A DNA stretch of 20,032 nt from Thermoleophilia bacterium (GTDB lineage: Bacteria; Actinomycetota; Thermoleophilia; Gaiellales; Gaiellaceae). Of this stretch, positions 14,204-20,032 are shown piece by piece. The notes beneath the pieces were generated by a model, which had not been told where the DNA came from, did not search any database, and worked only from the letters and a program-made list of their open reading frames with translations. Made by a program: the position numbers and the translations under genes. How positions within the stretch are numbered: position 1 is the first letter of the stretch; every line of letters starts with the position of its first letter. Where the stretch lies: assembly GCA_025933895.1 (NCBI GenBank), contig JAICZB010000014.1:1-20032 (forward strand), in the 5' to 3' direction.

Positions 14204-15814
14204 CTATTCCGCGCCAAGCAGGAGGGGGTAGTGCGGTTGCCCGCCCTCGTGCACCTCGACCTCGAGCTCCGGATGGGCCGAGGCGAGCCGTTCGACGAGC
14301 CCGTCGAGCGGCGGCGGGTCGTCGCCGGTGAGGAGCGTGAGGACGGCGCGTGGCTCGGCGAGCAGGTGCGACACGACCTCGAATGCGACGTGGGCGAAGT
14401 CGTCTCCTCCCGCGACCGGCTGGCCGTCTACGAGGCCGAGCCAGTCGCCGCTCCGGATGGCCAGCCCGCTCAGGGAGACGTCGCGGGAAGCGCGGGTGAC
14501 CTCGCCCGTCGCGACGGCTGTGGCGGCCTCGGCCATCTCGGCCGCGTTCTCGGCCGCGCCGCGCGTGCCGTCGTAGACGACGAGCGCGGCGAGTCCGGCG
14601 GGGATCGACTCCGTCGGCACGACCTCGGCGGGCAGCTCCGCCTGCTCGGCGGCCTGCTCTGCGACGAGCCGCACGTTCGCGTTGTTCGGGAGGATGACCG
14701 CCTCGTCCGCGTCGAGCACCCCGAGCGCGGCGAGGAGCTCCGCCGTCGAGGGGTTGGCGGTCTGCCCGCCCGACACGACGCGGATCGTCCCGACCGCCTC
14801 GGCGAGCGTCTCGAACAAAAGGCGGTTGCCCTCCCCCGCGACGACCGCGACGATACCGCTCTTCACACGCACGGACGGGACGAGGGACAGGCGCTGCTCC
14901 CGCTGCTCCTGCTGCTCGTGCATGTTCGCGATCTCTACGCCCTCGATCGTGCCCGCACCTGTGCCGAGGGAGAGCGCGGCGCCCGGATCGTCGGTGTGGA
15001 CGTGCACCTTGAGCGCGGTCTCGTCGCCGACGACGACGAGCGAGTCGCCGATCTGCTCGAGCTGCGCCTCGAGCCCGTCGCGGTCGAGCCCGTCTCCCTC
15101 GACCACGAAGACTGTGCAGTAGCGGAAGCGGGACGGCTCGAGGTGGATCGCGTCGGGGCCCGGCGCGGAGGCAGCCTCCGGCGCCGCGGGCATCGTCTCG
15201 CCGGTGACCGCGCCGGCGAGCCCGCGGAGGAGCTCGACGAGCCCTGCGCCGCCCGCGTCGACGACTCCGGCCTCGCGCAGGACGTCGAGCTGCTCCGGCG
15301 TGCGCGCCACCGCCTCCTCCCCGTGCCGCACGAGCTCGACGAGCAGCTCGCCGAGAGGTTCCGGCTGGGCCGCGCGCCGCTCCGCCTCCTCCGCCAGCTC
15401 GCGGGTGACGGAGAGCATCGTCCCCTCGACCGGCCGCCGCACGGCGCGGTAGGCCGCATCGGAGGCCCCGCGCAGCGCCCGTGCCGTCAGCCCCGGATCG
15501 ATTCCGTTCGTCGACTCGGCGAGCGTGTCGGCGACGCCTCGAACGATCTGGGACAGAATGACGCCGGAGTTGCCGCGCGCTCCCATCAGCGCCGCACGCG
15601 CGACCGCTTGCGCGAGGGCAGGCCGATCGGCCGGCTCTGCAGAGGCGACGGCGTCGGCGACCGCCCGCACCGTCAGCGTGAGGTTGGTGCCGGTGTCCCC
15701 GTCGGGGACGGGGTAGACGTTGAGGTCGTCGATGCGAGCGCGGCTCGACTCGAGCGAGGCGAGCGCCGCCCCGACGAGGCCGCGCACGAGCTCGAGATCG
15801 CTCTCGGCAGTCAC
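14204..15814 (-). CDS. fakA: Fatty acid kinase catalytic subunit FakA (DAK2/DegV-type, YloV-like)
   Basis: FakA phosphorylates fatty acids held by FakB (DegV) proteins to give acyl-phosphate for phospholipid synthesis. The 536-aa protein starts with a DhaL-like kinase domain: NVYPVPDGDTGTNLTLTV (32-49, metal-binding aspartates in DGDTGTN) and ALMGARGNSGVILSQIVRG (75-93), then VEGTMLSVTRELAE and REAGVVDAGGAGLVELL. The middle domain has RFRYCTVFVVEG, GDSLVVVGDETALKVHVHTDDPG; the C-terminal DegV-like part has GIVAVVAGEGNRLLFETL, GGQTANPSTAELLAA and ILPNNANVRLVAEQAAE. The GTG start overlaps asp23 (GTGA). The asp23-fakA pair upstream of recG is conserved in Firmicutes and Actinobacteria. Confidence 0.94.
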   Translation of the reverse strand: MTAESDLELVRGLVGAALASLESSRARIDDLNVYPVPDGDTGTNLTLTVRAVADAVASAEPADRPALAQAVARAALMGARGNSGVILSQIVRGVADTLAESTNGIDPGLTARALRGASDAAYRAVRRPVEGTMLSVTRELAEEAERRAAQPEPLGELLVELVRHGEEAVARTPEQLDVLREAGVVDAGGAGLVELLRGLAGAVTGETMPAAPEAASAPGPDAIHLEPSRFRYCTVFVVEGDGLDRDGLEAQLEQIGDSLVVVGDETALKVHVHTDDPGAALSLGTGAGTIEGVEIANMHEQQEQREQRLSLVPSVRVKSGIVAVVAGEGNRLLFETLAEAVGTIRVVSGGQTANPSTAELLAALGVLDADEAVILPNNANVRLVAEQAAEQAELPAEVVPTESIPAGLAALVVYDGTRGAAENAAEMAEAATAVATGEVTRASRDVSLSGLAIRSGDWLGLVDGQPVAGGDDFAHVAFEVVSHLLAEPRAVLTLLTGDDPPPLDGLVERLASAHPELEVEVHEGGQPHYPLLLGAE

Positions 15815-16164
15815 TTCCCGCCGGTTCGCACGTCGTCGACGTGCACCTCGACCGCGCGCACCGACAGCCCGGTCAGCCGCTCGACCTCGTAGGCGACGCG
15901 GTTGCCGACGCTCGAGGCGACCTCGGCAAGGTTGAGGCCGTACTCCACGACGACGTGGAGATCGATCGTCACCCTGTCGCCGTGGCGGCCGATCTCGATC
16001 CCGCGTGGGCGGCCGCGGGCACGGGCGAGCCGGCCACGGAGGGATCCCTTCATCCCGACGACGCCGTAGCATTCGACCGCGGTCTCGGCGACGATCTGCG
16101 CGATCGCCTCGCTCGAGATCGTGATCCGCCCCAACCGCGAGGAGACCGCGTGCCCCGCTTCCAT
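15811..16164 (-). CDS. Asp23/Gls24 family envelope stress protein (YloU-like)
   Basis: The 117-aa protein shows the Asp23 fold pattern: GRITISSEAIAQIVAETAVECYGVVGM near the start, a basic central loop (KGSLRGRLARARGRPRG), then GDRVTIDLHVVVEYGLNLAEVASSVGNRVAYEVERLTGLSVRAVEVHVDDVR. It corresponds to YloU, the usual neighbour of fakA. Asp23 proteins act at the cell membrane in envelope stress, but their exact role in fatty-acid metabolism is unclear. ATG 16164 is the first plausible start, 26 nt after the hydrolase gene. The stop overlaps the fakA start. Confidence 0.93.
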   Translation of the reverse strand: MEAGHAVSSRLGRITISSEAIAQIVAETAVECYGVVGMKGSLRGRLARARGRPRGIEIGRHGDRVTIDLHVVVEYGLNLAEVASSVGNRVAYEVERLTGLSVRAVEVHVDDVRTGGK

Positions 16165-16190
16165 CGATCGGTTGGACCGGCGCCTGCGCC

Positions 16191-16823
16191 CTACGGTTGC
16201 GGATCGTTGGCGTCGAGAAACGAGCGAAGCGCCGCGGTGAACGCCTCCGGCGCGTCGACGTTCGCGACGTGCCCGGCGCCGGGCACGACCTCGAGCCGCG
16301 CAGTGGGGAGGCCGGCCGCCAGCGCTTTCGACAGTCCGAGGTTGGCGCCATCCCGCTCGCCCACGAGGACGAGAGCCGGCATGGTCAGCCGGCCGAGCTC
16401 GTCGGAGACGTCGAAGCGGCGCCCGGCGCGAAAGACGGCGCGGACCGCGTGCCGGTCGAGACCACCGAGCTCGCCACGCGCGCGGGCCGGGAGGAGTGCC
16501 GCGATCGTCCCGACCGCTGCCTGCAGAGCGCGAAATCGGAGCGGGAGCGACGCGAAGCCGGCACACAGGACGAGGCGGCGTACACGCTCCGGCCGCTCGA
16601 CGGCGATCTGCAGCGCGACGAGTGCCCCGAGCGAGAGACCGCAGAGGTCGAGCGGCTCTGTCGGCAGCTCGAGGAGGACTCGATCCGCCTCGCGCTCGAT
16701 CGTGAATCCGCCGTCGAGCCTGAGCCTCGGAGCGATCGTCTCCCGGGCGCTGCCGAGCACCGCGACCTGGGGATCCCATGCCTCCGGCCCCGTGCCGAGT
16801 CCGTGCAAGAAGACGAGCGCCAC
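16191..16823 (-). CDS. Alpha/beta hydrolase
   Basis: The 210-aa sequence has an alpha/beta hydrolase fold: ALVFLHGLGTGPEAWDPQ with the HG oxyanion motif at the start, the nucleophile elbow GLSLG (in LDLCGLSLGALVALQIA), then a lid region, PALVLVGERDGANLGLSKALAAGLP carrying the acid (Asp), and GAGHVANVDAPEAF with the catalytic His. GTG 16823 begins exactly at the fold. Upstream ATG 16850 would add nine residues, overlapping the divergent cupin start. The substrate is unknown; it resembles 3-oxoadipate enol-lactonase-like small hydrolases. It lies upstream of asp23 by 26 nt and could be transcribed with it. Confidence 0.88.
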   Translation of the reverse strand: MALVFLHGLGTGPEAWDPQVAVLGSARETIAPRLRLDGGFTIEREADRVLLELPTEPLDLCGLSLGALVALQIAVERPERVRRLVLCAGFASLPLRFRALQAAVGTIAALLPARARGELGGLDRHAVRAVFRAGRRFDVSDELGRLTMPALVLVGERDGANLGLSKALAAGLPTARLEVVPGAGHVANVDAPEAFTAALRSFLDANDPQP

Positions 16824-16848
16824 GGCGCGGATGTACCAGAATACCGGC

Positions 16849-17310
16849 ATGAGCGACGACAACATCTGGAGCGACGAGTGGGACGCGGGTGAGGACTGGT
16901 CGGGCGGCGGTGGCCACGCGAAGCGATTGCCGCGCGGCGAGAAGCTGGGCGCGACCGTGTACGAGCTCGGCCCCGGCAACTTCTGCGTGTACCACTTCCA
17001 TCACGCCTCCGAGGAGATGCTCGTCGTCCTCGACGGCGAGATGACGATGAAGACCGAGCAGGGAGAGCAACTCGTGCGGCGCGGCGAGGTCGTGATCTTC
17101 CCCGTCGGGCCGGCCGGCGCGCACGGCTTCCGCAACGCCGGCGACGCGGTGTGCCGCTACCTGATGGCCTCGTCGCGGCATGCGGGGATGCCGGAGGTGG
17201 CGGAGTATCCCGAGCTCGGCCAGATCACGGTGCAGGGGCCGTCACGGTCGCAGACAGGCGACCAGCTCTGGCTCATCCACGACGTCCCGAAAGACGGCGC
17301 CGAAAGCTAG
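16849..17310 (+). CDS. Cupin domain protein
   Basis: The 153-aa protein is a single small beta-barrel (cupin). Motif 1 is GNFCVYHFHHASEEMLVVLDGE (histidines and glutamate for a metal), motif 2 GEVVIFPVGPAGAHGFRNAG with its histidine. The first 25 residues are acidic and tryptophan-rich (NIWSDEWDAGEDWSGGGGH), which is unusual. The barrel is followed by a 35-residue tail. Function is unknown; possible roles are metal-dependent isomerase, dioxygenase or sugar-binding protein. The ATG lies 25 bp from the divergent hydrolase start. Its TAG stop overlaps the convergent rpmB stop in CTAG. Confidence 0.9.
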   Translation: MSDDNIWSDEWDAGEDWSGGGGHAKRLPRGEKLGATVYELGPGNFCVYHFHHASEEMLVVLDGEMTMKTEQGEQLVRRGEVVIFPVGPAGAHGFRNAGDAVCRYLMASSRHAGMPEVAEYPELGQITVQGPSRSQTGDQLWLIHDVPKDGAES

Positions 17311-17498
17311 AGAGCCTTCTGGACCTTGCCGGCCTTGAGGCAGCGCGTGCACACGTAGGCGCGCGTCGCCTTCCCGCCGAGCAGGACACGGACGCGCTGC
17401 AGGTTCGGCTCGAACCGCCGCTTGGTGGCCACCATCGAGTGGCTCCGGCGGTGGCCGAAACCGGGCTTCTTGCCACAGATCGCGCAGACCTTGGACAT
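17307..17498 (-). CDS. rpmB: 50S ribosomal protein bL28 (zinc-binding form)
   Basis: This basic ribosomal protein has 63 residues. It starts MSKVCAICGKKPGFGHRRSHSM with cysteines 5 and 8 and has YVCTRCLKAGKV with cysteines 50 and 53, so it is the C+ zinc-ribbon form, like bL32 here. FEPNLQRVRV is the typical core. A TATCCT -10-like box (17509-17514) lies 10 nt before the ATG, and no Shine-Dalgarno is seen. The stop overlaps the cupin stop in the shared CTAG. In Bacillus and others rpmB precedes asp23-fakA; here the hydrolase and cupin genes have entered between. Confidence 0.97.
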   Translation of the reverse strand: MSKVCAICGKKPGFGHRRSHSMVATKRRFEPNLQRVRVLLGGKATRAYVCTRCLKAGKVQKAL

Positions 17499-17508
17499 CC
17501 GGCGGCCC

Positions 17509-17514
17509 AGGATA
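17509..17514 (-). promoter_or_regulatory. Possible -10 box of rpmB
   Basis: The minus strand reads TATCCT ten nucleotides before the rpmB ATG, which would give a leader of only a few nucleotides. Just upstream (17526-17537) is a 12-nt perfect palindrome, GCGGCTAGCCGC, centred on the ribH stop codon. Confidence 0.3.
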
Positions 17515-17529
17515 GCCGAGGATCGGCGG

Positions 17530-18255
17530 CTAGCCGCTCTTGGCCTGCCGGCGCACCTGCGAGAACAGGTCGGCCATCTCGAGCGCCGCGCGCGCGGCCT
17601 CCGCGCCCTTCTCGACGCGCGCCTCCGCCTGCTCCGCCGTGTCGACGGTGAGGACGCCGAAGGCGACCGGCACGCCGGTCTCGAGACCCGACAGCTGGAG
17701 ACCCGAGGCCGCCTCGCCGGCGACGTAGTCGAAATGCGCCGTCTCGCCGCGAATCACGCAGCCGAGAGCCAGGACGCAGGAGTACCGGCGCGTCTTGGCC
17801 AGCGCCATCGCGCCGATCGGCAGCTCGAACGCGCCGGGCACGGGCATCACGGTGATCCGTGCCTCGGTGACGCCGGCCGCACCGAGCGCTTCGAATGCCG
17901 ACTCGAGCAGCCGGTTGGAGATCTCGCCGTTGAAGCGGGAGACGACGATGCCGACCGTGCGGTCCGCTCCGGACGGAGAGCCCTCGAGCACCGCGACTCC
18001 GTCGGGGATGTCGAGCTCGCCGGGAACGTGCCCGGCAGGCTCGATCTCGGGCGCCTCGTCCTCGGCCACCGGCTCCGGCTCCTCCTCGGCGACGGCGCTT
18101 GCCGCAGGCTCGGTGGCCCCGTCGGTTTCCGCTTCCTCCTCGCGCGGCTGTGGCCAGCCGGGCGTCTCGGCGGCCGCGGCAACCGGCTCCTGAACGTCCT
18201 CGTCCTCGACGGCCGGGGGTGCCTCGCCCGGCCAGAACCCTCCAGTCGCGCTCAT
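17530..18255 (-). CDS. ribH: 6,7-dimethyl-8-ribityllumazine synthase with long acidic N-terminal extension
   Basis: RibH condenses the ribitylaminopyrimidine with 3,4-dihydroxy-2-butanone-4-phosphate, the step before riboflavin. The catalytic part is residues 98-241: VGIVVSRFNGEISNRLLESA, VMPVPGAFELPIGA, LGCVIRGETAHFDYVAGEA (His174 is the catalytic base) and GVLTVDTAEQAEAR. The usual length is about 155 aa; this protein has 241. The additional 95 N-terminal residues are rich in Glu, Ala and Pro (for example AVAEEEPEPVAEDEAPEIEP) and probably disordered. The ATG overlaps the ribBA stop as ATGA. An internal start is possible: GTG 18003 (GVAVL), although the extension keeps an open frame with normal composition. 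Confidence 0.94.
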   Translation of the reverse strand: MSATGGFWPGEAPPAVEDEDVQEPVAAAAETPGWPQPREEEAETDGATEPAASAVAEEEPEPVAEDEAPEIEPAGHVPGELDIPDGVAVLEGSPSGADRTVGIVVSRFNGEISNRLLESAFEALGAAGVTEARITVMPVPGAFELPIGAMALAKTRRYSCVLALGCVIRGETAHFDYVAGEAASGLQLSGLETGVPVAFGVLTVDTAEQAEARVEKGAEAARAALEMADLFSQVRRQAKSG

Positions 18256-19490
18256 TCGCCCTCCGACTCGAACTTGAGATCCTGGTGATGCAGCTTGTGT
18301 CCGAGCTTATCCCGCTTGGCGGCCAGATAGCGAACGTTTTCAGGGTGGGGCGGCATCTCGATCGGCACCTGCTCGGTCACCTTCAGCCCGTACGCCTCGA
18401 CGCCGGAGACCTTCTTCGGGTTGTTCGTCAGCAGCCGCATGGTGGAGATGCCGAGCTCGGCGAGGATCTGGTTGCCGATCCCCCACTCCCGTTCGTCGGC
18501 GGCGAAGCCGAGCGCGAGGTTCGCGTCGACGGTGTCGAGCCCCTGCTCCTGGAGCTCATACGCCCTGAGCTTGTTGAGGAGGCCGATACCGCGCCCTTCC
18601 TGCGCCATGTAGAGCAGCACGCCGCGGCCCTCGGCAGCGATCGCCGCGAGCGCCGCCTCGAGCTGCTCGCCGCAGTCGCAGCGAAGCGAGTGGAAGACGT
18701 CTCCGGTGAGGCACTCGGAGTGGACGCGGACGAGCACGTCGTCGCCGATCTCGCCCATCACGAGGGCGACGTGCTCGCGGCCGGTGAGCGTCTCGCGGAA
18801 GGCGGTCGCGGCGAAGAGCCCGAACTCCGTCGGCATCTGCACGGTCACGACGCGCTCGACGAGCTTCTCCGTCCGCCGCCGGTACTCGATCAGGTCGGCG
18901 ACGGTGATCATCCGGAGCCCGTGCTGTTCGCAGTACGGCACGAGGTCGGGGACGCGGGCCATCGTCCCGTCCTCGTTCATGATCTCGCACACGACGCCGG
19001 CCGGGACGAGGCCGGCGAGGCGGGCCAGATCGACGGCCGCCTCCGTCTGGCCGGCTCGCCGCAGGACGCCGCCGTCGCGCGCGCGCAGCGGGAAGACGTG
19101 GCCCGGCTGGACGAGGTCGTGCGCCGTCGAGGCCTGGTCGATGGCGACGTGGATCGTGTGCGCGCGGTCGGCTGCGGAGATGCCCGTCGTCACACCCTCG
19201 CGGGCTTCGACGGAGACGGTGAACGCCGTGCCGAGTCGTGCTTCGTTCCGCTGTGTCATCTGCGGCAGGCCGAGCTGCTCGCAGCGGTCGCCCGTCAGGC
19301 AGAGGCAGATGAGCCCGCGCGCGTGCGTCGCCATGAAATTGACGGCCTCCGCTGTCGCGAACTCGGCCGCGACGACGAGGTCGCCCTCGTTCTCACGTTC
19401 GGGATCGTCGACGACGACGACCATCTTCCCCCTCCGGATGTCCTCGACGGCCTCCTCGATGGAGGCGAACGGGGTGACGGCGGAGCTCAC
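18252..19490 (-). CDS. ribBA: Bifunctional 3,4-dihydroxy-2-butanone-4-phosphate synthase / GTP cyclohydrolase II
   Basis: RibBA supplies both precursors for riboflavin from ribulose 5-phosphate and GTP. The 412-aa protein has an N-terminal DHBP synthase domain with VVDDPERENEGDLVVAAEF (27-45), TGISAADRAHTIH and the HDLVQPGHVFPLRARDGGVLRRAGQTEAAVDLARLAG block. The C-terminal GTP cyclohydrolase II domain has the zinc motif SECLTGDVFHSLRCDCGEQL, MAQEGRGIGLLNKLRAYELQEQGLDTVDAN, and RLLTNNPKKVSGVEAYGLKVTEQVPI. Both active sites look complete. The GTG start overlaps the ribE stop (GTGA) and the stop overlaps ribH (ATGA), so translation of the three is coupled. Confidence 0.97.
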   Translation of the reverse strand: MSSAVTPFASIEEAVEDIRRGKMVVVVDDPERENEGDLVVAAEFATAEAVNFMATHARGLICLCLTGDRCEQLGLPQMTQRNEARLGTAFTVSVEAREGVTTGISAADRAHTIHVAIDQASTAHDLVQPGHVFPLRARDGGVLRRAGQTEAAVDLARLAGLVPAGVVCEIMNEDGTMARVPDLVPYCEQHGLRMITVADLIEYRRRTEKLVERVVTVQMPTEFGLFAATAFRETLTGREHVALVMGEIGDDVLVRVHSECLTGDVFHSLRCDCGEQLEAALAAIAAEGRGVLLYMAQEGRGIGLLNKLRAYELQEQGLDTVDANLALGFAADEREWGIGNQILAELGISTMRLLTNNPKKVSGVEAYGLKVTEQVPIEMPPHPENVRYLAAKRDKLGHKLHHQDLKFESEGE

Positions 19491-20032
19491 GACAGTCTCC
19501 CCGCGACGAGGCGCTCCACGACCTTGCCGAGCACGTCGCCCTCGAGGTTCACCTCGTCGCCGGGCTCGAGCCGGCCGAGCGTCGTCACGGCGAGCGTGTG
19601 CGGGATCAGCGCGACCTCGAAGCCGTCGTCGTCGAGCGCGGCGACCGTGAGCGAGACGCCGTCGAGCGCGATCGAGCCCTTCTCGACGCAGTGGCCGAGG
19701 ACGCTCTCGGGCGCGTCGACCCACACGCGGCGGCCCTCTCCTTCGGGCGTGACGGAGCGGACGCGGCCGACGGCGTCGACGTGGCCCTGCACGACGTGGC
19801 CGCCGAGCTGGTCGCCGACGCGCAGCGACGGCTCGAGGTTCACGGCGCTGCCCGGCTCGAGACTGCCGAGGACTGTCCGGGCGAGCGTCTCCTGGACGAC
19901 ATCGAACGCGAGCCGTGCGTCGGCGGTCTCCACGACGGTGAGGCAGACGCCCGCGACGGACACGGAGTCGCCGACTCCCGCGCCGGCAGCGGTCTCGGCC
20001 GCCGTGACGACGAGCCGGGAGCCGTCGAAGGC
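19487..20032 (-). CDS. ribE: Riboflavin synthase alpha subunit (5' end outside the window)
   Basis: Riboflavin synthase dismutates two lumazines to riboflavin. The start lies beyond the window; 181 codons are visible. Two lumazine-binding repeats are recognisable: VGDSVSVAGVCLTVVE ... FDVVQETLARTVLGSLEPGSAVNLEPSLRVGDQLGGHVVQGHVDAVGRV, and VEKGSIALDGVSLTVAALDDDGFEVALIPHTLAVTTLGRLEPGDEVNLEGDVLGK. Each repeat has the substrate-binding ser/thr and the VNLE strand. It heads the ribE-ribBA-ribH order; ribD and any FMN riboswitch would be further right, outside the window. No stop or frameshift is seen in the visible part. Confidence 0.96.
   Translation of the reverse strand, partial: AFDGSRLVVTAAETAAGAGVGDSVSVAGVCLTVVETADARLAFDVVQETLARTVLGSLEPGSAVNLEPSLRVGDQLGGHVVQGHVDAVGRVRSVTPEGEGRRVWVDAPESVLGHCVEKGSIALDGVSLTVAALDDDGFEVALIPHTLAVTTLGRLEPGDEVNLEGDVLGKVVERLVAGRLS

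Noticed and set aside
14138..15892. Long plus-strand open frame (584 codons) opposite fakA
   Set aside because: Antisense to a complete FakA with all its motifs; no independent evidence of coding.
19491..20032. Possible FMN riboswitch of the riboflavin genes
   Set aside because: The visible end of the window is ribE coding sequence; any leader would be further right, outside the window.

Overview
This is a high-GC bacterial chromosome segment, most likely from an actinobacterium. A Thermoleophilia-like lineage (Gaiellales or Solirubrobacterales) is my best guess. The grounds are base composition, a DivIVA/SepIVA-like coiled-coil gene next to coaD, zinc-type bL32 and bL28, and the way several genes start: a TANNNT -10 box only 6-7 nt before the start codon, as in leaderless mRNAs. 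No rRNA, tRNA, CRISPR array, prophage or transposase gene was seen.

Most of the window is an old housekeeping neighbourhood read on the minus strand. From high to low coordinates it holds riboflavin synthesis (ribE, ribBA, ribH), rpmB, then asp23 - fakA - receiver protein - degV - P-loop kinase - recG - 48-aa ORF - rsmD - coaD, then a sepIVA-like gene, yceD, rpmF, plsX, acpP, rnc, a 70-aa ORF and the start of smc. The order rpmB-asp23-fakA-recG-plsX-acpP-rnc-smc is also known from Bacillus. Genes of the central run mostly overlap by GTGA or ATGA, which suggests coupled translation. FakA with DegV (FakB-like), PlsX and AcpP places acyl-phosphate, phospholipid and fatty-acid metabolism together.

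Three plus-strand blocks interrupt this backbone: GNAT + aldo/keto reductase (2894-4565), LysR + PadR + PASTA-domain membrane protein (6411-8262, with a divergent EamA transporter at 5350-6351), and a cupin gene (16849-17310) divergent from an alpha/beta hydrolase. They look like accessory cargo placed between conserved genes.

The most unusual signals are non-coding. Two long imperfect hairpins of about 165-171 bp (about 2514-2680 and 4562-4732) have the same apex, TAGC-AGC-GCTA, and differ in their stems. The second lies between convergent genes, has perfect 19-bp ends, and supplies CTAG stop codons to both genes. The other two convergent junctions here (8259-8262, 17307-17310) are a single shared CTAG, so the element may have inserted into such a site and duplicated it. 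Other oddities are an in-frame palindromic insertion in recG, a lumazine synthase with an acidic N-terminal tail of about 95 residues, a stand-alone receiver gene inside the fatty-acid-kinase cluster, a kinase with a CxCGx3C tail, and an rnc gene with no ordinary start codon where one is needed.
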